This document shows, in pieces, positions 1 to 8,911 of a stretch of 58,818 nucleotides of DNA. The number at the start of each line of letters is the position of its first letter. Positions within the stretch are counted from its first letter, which is position 1. The stretch comes from Bacillota bacterium (GTDB lineage Bacteria > Bacillota > Clostridia > Saccharofermentanales > Fastidiosipilaceae). The notes beneath the pieces were generated by a model. That model worked only from the letters and a program-made list of their open reading frames with translations, made no database searches and was not told the origin of the DNA. The position numbers and the translations under genes are program-made. Location of the stretch: NCBI GenBank assembly GCA_023388435.1, contig JAEWGG010000008.1, forward strand, positions 1 through 58,818, given 5' to 3'.

Positions 1-2856
1 GAGGATGGGGATGGCCTGAGCAATGCACAGGAAGTCCAGGTCTACACGCGCGAGGGACAGAAATATATCTGGTACCGCTCCCACCCCCTGCTGAAGGACA
101 GCGATGGTGACGGTATCACGGACCAGGTGGACAAGAATCCTCTGACCTGGGATGTCTCCGGGCGTGATGCCATTATGGCCATGGAACTTGTCTACCGTGA
201 CGACGCGTACATAGAGCGTGTCCTGGACTACCAGCATCCGCTCAGCGATGCGGAATTGTACCGTTCTTCGGGGGAGACGGAGGGGCGCAGGGAGTATCGC
301 ATGATGAACCGAGAACTCGGCCCCTACTGGGAGCTGGATAAGACCTGGCACCTCGACGATGACTTCGACGCCGTCCTCTTCAAGTTCAGTAATAAGCAGT
401 TGCCCTTCTTGAACAGCGGCGGTACCTACATCCTCGCCATCCGCGGGACGGCGGGGAAGAAGGACGTGGCCAACGATGCCCGCCTGGCCGTCGGGCAGTG
501 GCCCTGGCAGGCCACTTCCGCCCAGAATGTGGCGGACGAACTGGCCGCCCGTCCTGAGATTAAGAAGCTCTATGTGAGCGGCCACTCCCTGGGGGGCTAC
601 CTTTCCCAGATCTTTGCCGTGCGCTCGCTCGGAGGGCACTATGCCGATCCCGCCAATGGCTATACGAAAGACAATCTCATGTGGTGGGATTCAGGGAAGA
701 AGTCCAACTTTGCTCTGAAGCGCATCTACACCTTCCAGTCCCCTAAGCTGGTCTCCAGTTTCATCGCGCCCTACACGAACGAATATGCCAAGACCATGGA
801 CCTCATGGCCCTGTCCAGCGCGGGACTCTTCTACCACTATCGCACGAACAACGACACAGTCTCCAATCTGACCGGCGCCCCCATCGGTGCCACGACGCTG
901 CCCAACTCCGCCCGTGGTCACTCCTCGCGTTCTTTCTTCGAGGCCCAGTACGATACGGTGGCCGACTTCAGCGTGGGGACCAGACAGGGCCTGGCCGGAG
1001 ATGGTTACCAGGATGCCCAGCTTCCTGGACTGCGTTTTTATAAGCCGACAGAATTGCGCCTGCTGGACCCCGCAGGGCATGTCCTTGTGAAGAAAATTTT
1101 TGTCAAGAGCGAGGATGAATTAAAGCAGACGGAGCTCAGCTCCCTGATTCCTGAACACTATGAACTGGTCAATCCCCAGCAGGCGAAGCTGGACCTGGCC
1201 TATGGCCAGACTACAGAAGTGGCTGTTCAGGGGAAACGGGTGACGCTGACCTACCGTTACAGCCTTGTGGATGAGGCTGGACAGCCTCTGGCACTGGACA
1301 GTCTGAGCGCCCAGGACCAGGCCCTGCTTACAGCAAAAGAGCAGCAGGTCCGCTATGGTGAGGACTACCAGCTCCCCACTGTACCCCAGAGTACAAGTCC
1401 GGACTACAGTCTGGAACTCTACGATGCGGAATCGTATCAGCCGCTTGCTCCCAGTCAGCTGACTGCAGACCAGGAGATCGAGGTCAAGCTTGTCAAGCGG
1501 GATAAGTTCGTCAGCTCCACGGTGACGCTGATCGACAGCGACAGCGGCACGCCCGTGCGCAGCATCAGCTATAAGACGCGTCCGAGCGAGACAGAAGACC
1601 TCCATTTCGATCTGCGGGAAATCCCTGAATTTTATGAGCTCCTTGAGGGGGAGGAGACGAAATTGAGCTTCGCCCCAGGCACTCAGCTTCGACTGATGGT
1701 CCGCCGTGTCTCCCACCAGGTCCGCATTGAATTCAGGGCAGGAAGCGAGCTCATCTCCACACTGAATCTGGGCCCGGTTAAGCATGGCGAGGCTGCAAAT
1801 TTGGACTTCGATTTGCCGGAGGGCTACGAATTGCTGAATCCGCAAGCCATCGACGAACTTCGGGCGGACAGGGACCTGCAGCAGGTGACGAAGGACATCA
1901 GTCGCGTGATTGAGCTGCGTAAAGTGCAGGATCCGACTCCGGTCCCCAGTCCCACGCCGACACCCAAGCCGACACCGACTCCGGTCCCCAGTCCCACGCC
2001 GACGCCCAAGCCGACACCGACCCCGGTCCCAAGCCCCACGCCGACGCCTGAGCCTACGCCGACCCCGGTCCCCAGTCCTGCGCCGACAGAGGAGCCTGTC
2101 CCCCATACACCTGACTTGCTCAATATTCCCCGTGAAGGGGAGCACAGTCTGCTGATTCAGCTGCCAGAGACCCAGGTACAGCGTCTACACCTGCAGATAC
2201 CTGGAACGGGAGCTCTCGTCTTAGTGAAGGATACAGAGGGTCTGTGGAGCGGTCCGGACTTCGTAGAAGTCGTGCAGGATGATGAGCAGCAGAGCCTCGT
2301 CCTGAAGCTCAGCCAGGCTCTGGAGCGGGGTAGCATCCTCATCCAGGCAGAGGACGGTCAAGGCAGACTGGCCGAGGAACGGCATTTTGAGGTCCGTGGG
2401 TATGTGGGCCCAGAGCCTGAGCCCACGCCGAGCCCGGTTCCCAGTCCCACGCCGACCCCAGCGCCCACGCCGACGGCGGAGCCCACGCCCAGTCCTGTTC
2501 CGACTCCTGTACCTGAGCCGGGTCCAACAAGCGGCCCCAGTCCTGCTCCGACTTCCAGTCCGAGCGCGGGACCTGAGCCGACAGCGGCCCCCACGTCAGG
2601 TCCTGGTACAGAGGCCACATCCAGAAGTACTACAGCTACGACTCCAGCGCTTAATGAGCAGCCCAGCCCCAGCACGACGACCTCACCCTCTCAGCCAGGG
2701 CTGAATACGGAGGGAGCAGGAGCCAGCAAGCAGAAGCAGAAGGCCCTCCCCCGTACAGGAGAGCGCAGTGGGCAGGAGGCCCTGGCCCTGCTTCTGATTC
2801 CCGTTCTAGGTCTGGGGATGCTGCGGATGAAGCGGAGGAGCCAGGTGGAAGAGTAA
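1..2856 (+). CDS. LPxTG-anchored lipase-like surface protein (5' end outside window)
   Basis: The frame is open from base 1, so the N-terminus and signal peptide lie upstream. The visible part starts with two Asp-rich Ca-binding-like repeats (DGDG at about residues 2-5; DSDGDGITD at about 34-42), as in thrombospondin type 3 repeats. A class 3 lipase/DUF2974-like alpha/beta hydrolase region follows, with the nucleophile motif GHSLGG (Ser codon at 586-588) and possible Asp/His partners in TNNDT and ARGHS. Next come several MucBP-like modules (YELVNPQ, YELLEGE, YELLNPQ), a Pro/Thr/Ser wall-spanning stretch, and a sortase signal: LPRTG, a hydrophobic segment, then a basic tail. It is probably a secreted, wall-attached esterase or adhesin; the substrate is unknown. 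A strong terminator follows. The family call is confident, the activity is inferred. Confidence 0.88.
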   Translation, partial: EDGDGLSNAQEVQVYTREGQKYIWYRSHPLLKDSDGDGITDQVDKNPLTWDVSGRDAIMAMELVYRDDAYIERVLDYQHPLSDAELYRSSGETEGRREYRMMNRELGPYWELDKTWHLDDDFDAVLFKFSNKQLPFLNSGGTYILAIRGTAGKKDVANDARLAVGQWPWQATSAQNVADELAARPEIKKLYVSGHSLGGYLSQIFAVRSLGGHYADPANGYTKDNLMWWDSGKKSNFALKRIYTFQSPKLVSSFIAPYTNEYAKTMDLMALSSAGLFYHYRTNNDTVSNLTGAPIGATTLPNSARGHSSRSFFEAQYDTVADFSVGTRQGLAGDGYQDAQLPGLRFYKPTELRLLDPAGHVLVKKIFVKSEDELKQTELSSLIPEHYELVNPQQAKLDLAYGQTTEVAVQGKRVTLTYRYSLVDEAGQPLALDSLSAQDQALLTAKEQQVRYGEDYQLPTVPQSTSPDYSLELYDAESYQPLAPSQLTADQEIEVKLVKRDKFVSSTVTLIDSDSGTPVRSISYKTRPSETEDLHFDLREIPEFYELLEGEETKLSFAPGTQLRLMVRRVSHQVRIEFRAGSELISTLNLGPVKHGEAANLDFDLPEGYELLNPQAIDELRADRDLQQVTKDISRVIELRKVQDPTPVPSPTPTPKPTPTPVPSPTPTPKPTPTPVPSPTPTPEPTPTPVPSPAPTEEPVPHTPDLLNIPREGEHSLLIQLPETQVQRLHLQIPGTGALVLVKDTEGLWSGPDFVEVVQDDEQQSLVLKLSQALERGSILIQAEDGQGRLAEERHFEVRGYVGPEPEPTPSPVPSPTPTPAPTPTAEPTPSPVPTPVPEPGPTSGPSPAPTSSPSAGPEPTAAPTSGPGTEATSRSTTATTPALNEQPSPSTTTSPSQPGLNTEGAGASKQKQKALPRTGERSGQEALALLLIPVLGLGMLRMKRRSQVEE
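1933..2090 (+). repeat. 42-bp tandem repeat encoding a Pro-rich linker
   Basis: Four units begin at 1933, 1975, 2017 and 2059, exactly 42 bp apart; the last is incomplete. Each encodes a 14-residue PTPVPSPTPTPKPT-like unit. It forms part of the wall-spanning region of the surface protein. A second, less regular Pro-rich stretch lies at about 2409-2620. Such repeats vary in copy number by slippage. Confidence 0.85.
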
Positions 2857-2892
2857 CGTAGTCCGAGCCGCCCTGCGGCCGGCTTATCAACG

Positions 2893-2928
2893 GAGCGCAC
2901 CCCCGGAGAAAAGGGGGCGCGCTCTTTT
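2893..2928 (+). terminator. Intrinsic terminator of the surface-protein gene
   Basis: Stem GAGCGC-A-CCCCC (from 2893) pairs with GGGGG-C-GCGCTC (to 2924), with one A/C mismatch, and a short T run follows. It starts 36 bases after the stop codon. Confidence 0.85.
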
Positions 2929-3297
2929 CGTATCTCCCAGCTTTCCTGGACTTAGAAACAGAACTATGCGAAGCAGAGTTTCGGGTGAGAGTAAGTCCAG
3001 GCGGGACAGGCGGGCAGGCCCAGAAGCAGCCAGTCCCAGGCCAGCGGCCAGACGGGACAGGTGGGACAGGGCCAGCGGCCAGCCAGGCGGAACAGGCCAG
3101 CAGGGGCCAGCCCCAGGCCAGCAGCCACCAGAAGCGGCCAGCTAAGAAGCATCCCGTATGCTCAGCATCTGCCCTGCCAAAAGAGCGTGCCAGAGCCTGC
3201 CGGACATAAGAAGAGCCCAGCGCCTGCTCGGCTGCTGGGCTCCATGGTTTCCTGATTTGCACAGACCGTAGCAGGCGGTCTGCGCGTGTGGAAAGTT
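2929..3297. other. Intergenic stretch with GC-rich low-complexity repeats
   Basis: No credible gene is seen between the convergent surface-protein and uracil-permease genes. Bases 2999-3145 are built from GGCCAG/GGGACAGG-type words; GCCAGCGGCCAG occurs at 3040-3051 and 3071-3082. A short frame at 2985-3209 is Gly/Gln/Pro-rich with no ribosome binding site, so I do not call it. A hairpin at 3262-3282 (CAGACCG/CGGTCTG) lies close to the permease stop codon. Confidence 0.6.
3205..3241 (-). terminator. Probable terminator of uraA
   Basis: A perfect 8-bp stem, AGCCCAGC (3214-3221) with GCTGGGCT (3234-3241). Read leftward it is followed by a T-rich but imperfect tail (TCTTCTTAT). It lies 57 bases beyond the permease stop codon. 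Confidence 0.45.
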
Positions 3298-4614
3298 TTA
3301 GTCGTTGGCCATGTGGAAGTGGCTGAAGAGGGCGAAGACCAGGCTGATCAGTACCGCCACAACCGAGGCCAGGACCATGCCGCTGAAGGCGACGCCGCCA
3401 ATGGAGAGTGTCACGCCAGAGAGGCCCGTGACGAAGACCACGGAGGTCAGCACCAGGTTCTTGTTGTTGGCATAATCCACTTTTTTGTCAACGAGGAGGC
3501 GGATACCAGAGCTACCGATCATACCGTAGAGCAGGAAGGTCACGCCGCCGATAACGTTGCCAGGAATCGTCGAAATCAGGGCGGCCAGGGGCCCAATAAA
3601 GGCCATGCAGATGGAGATGATGGCCGCGCCGGCAATGACGTAGACGGAATAGACCTTGGTGATGGCCATGACGCCAATGTTTTCTCCGTAGGTCGTGGTC
3701 GGCACGCCCCCGATCAGGCCCGAGAGGGCGGTGGAGAAGTTGTCGGCAAAAATTGTGCGGTGCAGGCCCGGGTCTTTTAGCAGGTCGCGTCCAACAATGC
3801 TTGAGGTGACCACCTGGTGGGAGATGTGCTCCGCCGTGATGACGAAGAGGGCGGGCAGCATGGTCAGGGCCGCGGAGAGGTCAAAGGCTGCGAATTGGAA
3901 GTGAGGCAGGGTGAAGAGACGGCTCTGCAGGACGGGCTGGAAGTCAACCTGGCCGCAGAAGGCCGCCGTGATATAGCCGACGACGATGGCGAAGAGGATG
4001 GGTATGGTCGAGAGGAAGCCCCGGAAGAGTATGCTGCCGAAGACCGCCACACCCAGGGTGACGCCGAAGACCAGGAGGTCATTCGTTCCCGCCACGATGC
4101 CGTGACTGCCGTCGGGGAGCTGGCCCATGATATGGGCGCCGATCGAGCCTGCGAGGCCCGTGCCGCTGACCGTACTGCCAGCCAGTTCAAATCCGATCAG
4201 GGCGACGACGGAACCCATGGCCGCAGGGGGGAGGCAGACGTCAATCCACTTGGTGCCGAAACGGTAGATAATGGCCGCCAGGACCATGCCGAAGAGGCCC
4301 GTGATGACGAAGGCTCCCTGGGCGTAGGGGAAGCCCTGTTGGACCCCGCCGTGGGCTGCGATAATCAGACTGCCTGGACCCAGGAAGGCGAAGCTCGAAC
4401 CGAGATAGGCCGGGGACTTTTTCTTACTGATGAGGATAAAGAGCAGGGTACCGACACCGTTCATAAAAAGAACGATGCCTGGATCGATACCAAAGAGCAG
4501 GGGTACCAATACCGAAGCACCGAACATGGCGAAGGTGTGCTGGATACTCAGCGGGATCATCAGCCGCAGAGGCAGCTTCTGATCCACTTGGACCATACTT
4601 CGTTCCTTATGCAT
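3298..4614 (-). CDS. uraA: Uracil permease (NCS2 family)
   Basis: A 438-residue polytopic inner-membrane protein that imports uracil, probably by proton symport. It matches the nucleobase:cation symporter-2 family: SIQHTFAMFGA near the N-terminus, the LGSSFAFLGP segment, and the PTTTYGENIGV signature in the second half, with the family's usual length and about 14 hydrophobic segments. The start has AAGGAG upstream; an ATG six codons further in (MVQVDQ) is an alternative. It stands alone with its own -10 box. No PyrR-type attenuator is visible in the short leader. Xanthine transport is the main alternative, but the N-terminus and the YGENIGV region resemble uracil carriers. Confidence 0.9.
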   Translation of the reverse strand: MHKERSMVQVDQKLPLRLMIPLSIQHTFAMFGASVLVPLLFGIDPGIVLFMNGVGTLLFILISKKKSPAYLGSSFAFLGPGSLIIAAHGGVQQGFPYAQGAFVITGLFGMVLAAIIYRFGTKWIDVCLPPAAMGSVVALIGFELAGSTVSGTGLAGSIGAHIMGQLPDGSHGIVAGTNDLLVFGVTLGVAVFGSILFRGFLSTIPILFAIVVGYITAAFCGQVDFQPVLQSRLFTLPHFQFAAFDLSAALTMLPALFVITAEHISHQVVTSSIVGRDLLKDPGLHRTIFADNFSTALSGLIGGVPTTTYGENIGVMAITKVYSVYVIAGAAIISICMAFIGPLAALISTIPGNVIGGVTFLLYGMIGSSGIRLLVDKKVDYANNKNLVLTSVVFVTGLSGVTLSIGGVAFSGMVLASVVAVLISLVFALFSHFHMAND

Positions 4615-4642
4615 AGCGAAAACTCCTTAGAAATTTTTTCTG

Positions 4643-4648
4643 ATTATA
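4643..4648 (-). promoter_or_regulatory. -10 box for uraA
   Basis: TATAAT on the minus strand, 29 bases upstream of the uraA start. I find no good -35 match at the proper distance, so an activator may be needed or the element may be fortuitous. Confidence 0.5.
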
Positions 4649-4695
4649 GTCTAAATGTTTTCGCATGCATATAGACAAAAGTCCTAAATTCCTGC

Positions 4696-5175
4696 TTATC
4701 CAAAGACGGAGGAGAGGGCTCCGAAGAGGCCCATACTGGCCAGACTCATAATCAGTCCTGCGAGCAGGACGCCCCCCATGCAGGCGAGGACGCTGGAGCG
4801 GAAATCCATATCCAGAATCGAGGCGGCCAGACAGCCCGTCCAGGCCCCAGTCCCCGGGAGGGGAATGCCGACGAAGAGCAGGAGGGCCAGGAAGAGGCCG
4901 CGGCCAGCCTTGGCCTGCAACTTCTGTCCCCCACGCTCTCCCTTGACGAGGCAGAAGCGGCAAAAAGCGCCAATCAGCGCCTTGTCCTGCCCCCAGTTGA
5001 GGAATTTGCGGGCGAAGAAGTAGATGAAGGGCACGGGGACCATATTGCCGATAATCGCCACGACGAAGCAGGCCAGGCTCGGCAGTCCGAGGCCGTGGCC
5101 AACAGGGATGGCCCCGCGCAGTTCAATGAGGGGTACCATGGAGATGAAAAAGACCCAGAGATAGTGGATGAACAT
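4696..5175 (-). CDS. Small multidrug export-like membrane protein (COG2426)
   Basis: A 159-residue hydrophobic protein matching the Sm_multidrug_ex/COG2426 family. The signature motifs are IELRGAIPVG near the N-terminus and GIPLPGTGAWTG in the second half, with about four or five membrane segments. The family name comes from early annotation; its real substrate is not established. The start has AGGAG five bases upstream. It is transcribed leftward, upstream of uraA, and diverges from alr. Confidence 0.8.
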   Translation of the reverse strand: MFIHYLWVFFISMVPLIELRGAIPVGHGLGLPSLACFVVAIIGNMVPVPFIYFFARKFLNWGQDKALIGAFCRFCLVKGERGGQKLQAKAGRGLFLALLLFVGIPLPGTGAWTGCLAASILDMDFRSSVLACMGGVLLAGLIMSLASMGLFGALSSVFG

Positions 5176-5296
5176 AGTAACTCCTAAAATTTGGGCCAGA
5201 TTCCCGGGAGGGGGACCAGGCAGCAGAATGCCTCCACCCTATTAGAGGAGCCGCCCCTTTGTCAAGCTGGGCCAGCGGAGCAAGCCTCCTCTCCCG

Positions 5297-5305
5297 TGCT
5301 AAAAT
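5297..5305 (+). promoter_or_regulatory. Extended -10 promoter for alr
   Basis: TGC followed by TAAAAT gives an extended -10 element 28 bases before the alr start. The -35 region is poor, as is common with TGn promoters. Confidence 0.5.
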
Positions 5306-5333
5306 GTAGCCCAGGTGAAAGCGAGGAAAGACG

Positions 5334-6527
5334 ATGCGTAACCGAGATTACATAGTGAATCGTTCCTGGGCGGAGGTGAATCTGGACGCCATCCGCCACA
5401 ATCTCCAGGCCCTCCGCAAGCAGCTCTGGAAACCGACCCGCATCATGGCCGTGGTGAAGGCGGACGCCTATGGGCACGGCGTCACCCACGTCGCCCAGCA
5501 CATGCTCGAGAGCGGGGCCGACTACCTGGCCGTATCCCTCCTGGATGAGGCGATAGAACTGCGCCAGTTGGGCATCCACGCCCCCATTCTGATCCTGAGT
5601 TATACGGATCCCCGCCGGGCCAGTGAGATTGTAAAATACGAACTGACCCAGACGGTCTACAGCACGGAACTTCTGGAGGCCCTCGAGCAGGCCGGAACCT
5701 ACCTCGGCCGTCTCGTGCGCGTCCATATTAAAGTCGACACCGGCATGAGCCGCCTGGGCCTGCACCCGGACCAGCGCGGCCTGGACTTCGTACAGGCCAT
5801 CGCCCGGCTGGCCCACATCGAAGTGGAGGGGATTTTTACCCACTTTGCCAGTGCCGATGAGGCGGATCCCACCTTTACCCGTCTGCAGTTCAGTCGTTTT
5901 TTGGACTTCTGTGAGCAGCTTCAGAAGCGGGGCGTACAGATTCCCCTGCGCCACTGCTGCAACAGCGCGGCCACCCTGCGCTTCCCGGAGATGCACCTGG
6001 ACATGGTGCGGCCGGGCCTGCTGCTCTATGGGCACCTGCCGGACTGCTGCGAGGACTTTCGCGAGGCCTATCTTCCTGCGATGAGCCTCAAGTCCACAGT
6101 CATCATGAGCAAGCGCATCGCCCGCGGCAGCTCCGTCAGCTATGGGCGCATCTTCACCGCCGAGGAGGAGCGGCAGATTCTGACCATCCCCATCGGCTAT
6201 GCCGACGGTTACAGCAGGCGGATGAGCGAAAGGGCCGAGGTTCTGATCCGCGGCCAGCGCTGCCCGATCGTCGGCCGCATCTGTATGGACAGCTGTATGG
6301 TCGACGCCACGGAGCTGGCGGGTCCAGTCCCGGAGATCGGGGAGGAGGTCCTCCTCTTCGGCCGCCAGCGCGACCCGGAGGGCCGGGAGCAGGAGCTCCA
6401 GGTTGAGGAGCTGGCCACCTGGGCGGACTCCGTGAGCTACGAGATGCTCTGTATGATCGGTAAGCGCGTGCCCAGGGTCTACGTCTCCAACCAGGAACTC
6501 CTGGATGTCACCAGTGCCATACTCTAA
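5334..6527 (+). CDS. alr: Alanine racemase
   Basis: Interconverts L- and D-alanine for peptidoglycan; cytoplasmic, PLP-dependent. The PLP-binding lysine lies in AVVKADAYGHG (about residue 40), and the second catalytic base, a tyrosine, in SSVSYGRIF about two thirds along. The C-terminal beta domain carries GRICMDSCMVD. Its 397 residues are slightly longer than usual, with a short tail after the normal end. The ribosome binding site is GAGG seven bases before ATG. The Nudix gene begins 28 bases downstream. An alanine aminotransferase-like gene lies 10 kb away. Confidence 0.95.
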   Translation: MRNRDYIVNRSWAEVNLDAIRHNLQALRKQLWKPTRIMAVVKADAYGHGVTHVAQHMLESGADYLAVSLLDEAIELRQLGIHAPILILSYTDPRRASEIVKYELTQTVYSTELLEALEQAGTYLGRLVRVHIKVDTGMSRLGLHPDQRGLDFVQAIARLAHIEVEGIFTHFASADEADPTFTRLQFSRFLDFCEQLQKRGVQIPLRHCCNSAATLRFPEMHLDMVRPGLLLYGHLPDCCEDFREAYLPAMSLKSTVIMSKRIARGSSVSYGRIFTAEEERQILTIPIGYADGYSRRMSERAEVLIRGQRCPIVGRICMDSCMVDATELAGPVPEIGEEVLLFGRQRDPEGREQELQVEELATWADSVSYEMLCMIGKRVPRVYVSNQELLDVTSAIL

Positions 6528-6555
6528 GGTGTCACAGTATAAAAGGAAGGGAAGC

Positions 6556-7221
6556 ATGGACCCCTGTATCCAGCGAACGATGAACCTGGCCGAGCTCCCT
6601 GCGGCCCAGTGCTGCGCCCAGTTGGAAGCTCTGCTCCAGAGCTGGCCCCAGTCCTATCTGGCCCGCCAGGACCTGGCCGCTTGTAAGGTCCAGCGCCGTC
6701 CCGCGACAACCGTGGTCTACATTGAGGCCGCGGGCAGCTGGCCCTCACGCTACCTCTTTCTCTACCGCAACCGCAAGCCCAATGACGTCAATGCGGGGAA
6801 GTATATCGGTGTGGGCGGGAAAGTCGAGGCCGGGGAGTCCTTCCTCGCCTGTGCCCGCCGCGAAGTCAGAGAGGAGACTGGACTCCTGGTCCAGGACCTG
6901 TCCTGCACGGGCTTTGTACTCTATTTGGCCTCCTCTGAAGTCCCACAACTGGAGTGGATGGCCGTCTTTCGCGCCCAGGCCCCTGCGGCTGAACTGGCCG
7001 CCCTCCGCAGCTGCGCGGAGGGGGATTTCAGCCTGCTGAGCCTGGACGAGTTCCTGTCTGGCCCCCGCTGGGAGGGGGATGAGGTCTTCATTCGCCCCAG
7101 CCTCCGCGGGCAGGGCTTCGGGCTTTTTGAACTGGTCTATAGCGGAGAGGCGCTGACGGCGGCCCTGCAGCTCCCCGGTCGGGACCTGCCAGAGCCTGAA
7201 ACCCTTAGTGCTATCGGGTAG
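6556..7221 (+). CDS. Nudix hydrolase
   Basis: A 221-residue cytoplasmic hydrolase of nucleoside-diphosphate-linked compounds. The Nudix box is intact: G-x5-E-x7-REVREETGL at about residues 90-115, just after GVGGKVEAGE. I chose ATG 6556 because AAGGAAGGG sits just before it; an upstream in-frame start would overlap alr and adds residues unlike the family. The N-terminal ~50 residues are not recognisable. Substrate cannot be told; house-cleaning MutT-like or ADP-sugar hydrolysis are both possible. It probably shares the alr transcript. Confidence 0.85.
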   Translation: MDPCIQRTMNLAELPAAQCCAQLEALLQSWPQSYLARQDLAACKVQRRPATTVVYIEAAGSWPSRYLFLYRNRKPNDVNAGKYIGVGGKVEAGESFLACARREVREETGLLVQDLSCTGFVLYLASSEVPQLEWMAVFRAQAPAAELAALRSCAEGDFSLLSLDEFLSGPRWEGDEVFIRPSLRGQGFGLFELVYSGEALTAALQLPGRDLPEPETLSAIG

Positions 7222-7617
7222 CAGAGAAATCCTTTTTGTCAAGCCGTAAAATTCCCTCTGTAAGGACCTGAATGGCAGGGCGCCCCTGATTGAAAGCACA
7301 AGTCACGTCCCTGCTGGCGCCGGATTTTTCCGCATATTTGCACAAAAAATCTGCTGTTTTTTTCAGCTCCCATTCCTTTTACTTGCGCACCCAGGAAAAG
7401 CCCAGTCAGCCTGCATAAACTTTGCGCCTTCAAACTGTGCAAGCTGCATAGAGGGGAGACAGGCTCTCTGTATTCTGCCTAAAAAGCAGCAGGGAATTTT
7501 GGGCAAAATGAAGATGGCCAGCCCCTCCTGTGGCTGTTATAGTGAGAGTGCTTTCCGGGCCCGCCGTGGGCGCCCCTGGCGCGGGCGAGTTCCTGGAGGT
7601 AATGAATGGAGGTTACT
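7222..7617. other. Long upstream region of the msmK-like gene
   Basis: No gene is seen here. The DNA is more A/T-rich than its neighbours, with T runs near 7365. A promoter is proposed at 7515-7543, followed by a GC-rich leader that can pair CCCGC (7560-7564) with GCGGG (7581-7585). Two consecutive GGAGG sites precede two possible ATG codons (7606 and 7618). Confidence 0.5.
7515..7543 (+). promoter_or_regulatory. Promoter for the sugar ABC ATPase
   Basis: TGGCCA (7515-7520), a 17-bp spacer and TATAGT (7538-7543). The -35 matches consensus at four of six positions, the -10 at five of six. The leader is about 65-70 nt. Confidence 0.5.
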
Positions 7618-8733
7618 ATGGCTAAAGTTGTATTGAATCATGTGTATAAGCGCTACGAAGGTGGCGTGGTCGCCGTCAGCGATTTCTGTCTGGACATCGC
7701 GGACAAGGAGTTCATCATCCTGGTCGGCCCCTCTGGTTGTGGTAAGTCCACGACCCTGCGCATGATTGCCGGTCTCGAAGAGATTTCGGACGGTGACGTA
7801 TACATTGGTGACGAGCGTGTCAACGATAAGCAGCCGAAGGACCGCGACATCGCCATGGTCTTCCAGAACTACGCGCTCTACCCCCACATGTCGGTCTTTG
7901 ACAACATGGCTTTCGGCTTGAAGCTGCGCAAGGTGGCCAAGGACGAGATCAAGCGCCGTGTGACTGAGGCGGCCCGCATCCTCGAGATCGAGCACCTCTT
8001 GGACCGCAAGCCCAAGGCCCTCTCCGGCGGTCAGCGTCAGCGTGTCGCCCTGGGCCGCGCCATTGTCCGTGACCCCAAGGTCTTCCTGATGGACGAGCCC
8101 CTCTCGAACCTGGACGCCAAGCTCCGCGTGCAGATGCGCGTTGAGATCACAAAGCTGCACCAGCGCCTGGCTACGACCATCATCTACGTCACCCACGACC
8201 AGACCGAGGCCATGACGATGGGCACCCGTATCGTGGTCATGAAGGACGGCTTCATCCAGCAGGTGGACAGCCCGACGGAGCTCTATATGCATCCCTGCAA
8301 TATCTTCGTTGCCGGCTTCATCGGCATGCCGCCCATGAACTTCTTCAACGCCACGCTGGAGCGTGTGAACGATGAGATTGCCATCAAGGCGGGTGATCTG
8401 AGCATCGCCCTCGACAAGAGCAAGTATGATGTGGCCGCTGTCCAGGCCTACCTCGGCAAGGAAGTCGTCGTCGGCATCCGCCCCGAGGCCATGGATGACA
8501 GCAAGGAGGCCGTGCAGTCCAGACCTGAGTCCAGCTTCAGCGCCCATGTCGACGTTGTCGAAATGCTGGGTGCTGAGACCTACCTCTATCTCAGCGTGGC
8601 CGGTCTGAACCTGACCGCCCGCGTGGATCCCACGGTCAGCCACTCCAAGGTTGGAGATGAGGTGCAGGTCGCGGTGGATAAGACCCGCGTGGCCCTCTTC
8701 GACAAGGAGACGGAGGTCGCCATCATTTCCTGA
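7618..8733 (+). CDS. Sugar ABC transporter ATP-binding protein (MsmK/UgpC type)
   Basis: A 371-residue ATPase of the MalK/UgpC/MsmK family that powers carbohydrate import. Walker A is GPSGCGKST, the Q-loop VFQNYALYPHMS, the signature LSGGQRQRVALGRA, Walker B FLMDEPLSNLDA and the switch TVTHDQ-like (VTHDQTEAM). A C-terminal regulatory OB-like domain follows. I prefer ATG 7618 (MAKVVL, GGAGG five bases before) over 7606 because family members begin that way. No permease or binding-protein gene adjoins it. That is the usual arrangement for a shared MsmK-type ATPase energising several sugar importers elsewhere. A terminator and a regulator gene follow. Confidence 0.9.
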   Translation: MAKVVLNHVYKRYEGGVVAVSDFCLDIADKEFIILVGPSGCGKSTTLRMIAGLEEISDGDVYIGDERVNDKQPKDRDIAMVFQNYALYPHMSVFDNMAFGLKLRKVAKDEIKRRVTEAARILEIEHLLDRKPKALSGGQRQRVALGRAIVRDPKVFLMDEPLSNLDAKLRVQMRVEITKLHQRLATTIIYVTHDQTEAMTMGTRIVVMKDGFIQQVDSPTELYMHPCNIFVAGFIGMPPMNFFNATLERVNDEIAIKAGDLSIALDKSKYDVAAVQAYLGKEVVVGIRPEAMDDSKEAVQSRPESSFSAHVDVVEMLGAETYLYLSVAGLNLTARVDPTVSHSKVGDEVQVAVDKTRVALFDKETEVAIIS

Positions 8734-8784
8734 GTGCGACGTCAGTCAGGGAAGCGGGCCCAGGCCCAGAGAAGAGACTTCTAC

Positions 8785-8817
8785 AGCAACCGGAGCCGCG
8801 GCCCCGGTTGCTTTTTT
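8785..8817 (+). terminator. Terminator after the sugar ABC ATPase gene
   Basis: AGCAACCGG (8785-8793) pairs with CCGGTTGCT (8804-8812), followed by six T. Confidence 0.92.
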
Positions 8818-8843
8818 GTCCGTAGGAGATTGCTGGGCCTAAC

Positions 8844-8872
8844 TTGAAAGCGGGCGGTGGAACAGCTAGAAT
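8844..8872 (+). promoter_or_regulatory. Promoter for the CdaR-like regulator
   Basis: TTGAAA (8844-8849), 17-bp spacer, TAGAAT (8867-8872); 39 bases from the -10 to the start codon. Confidence 0.75.
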
Positions 8873-8911
8873 GACGGGAGAAGTCTTTTGCCCATAGAAA
8901 GGTTGAACGCC

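Noticed and set aside
1933..2090. Regular repeats as a CRISPR array
   Set aside because: The units are contiguous with no spacers and encode a Pro-rich linker within an open frame.
2985..3209. A 74-codon Gly/Gln/Pro-rich frame
   Set aside because: It lies in low-complexity DNA with no ribosome binding site and no recognisable domain.
4615..4695. PyrR attenuator or uracil-responsive leader before uraA
   Set aside because: The leader is under 40 bases, with no terminator or anti-terminator pairing.
5176..5333. T-box leader before alr
   Set aside because: No T-box motif or specifier stem is visible, and the promoter is only 28 bases from the start.
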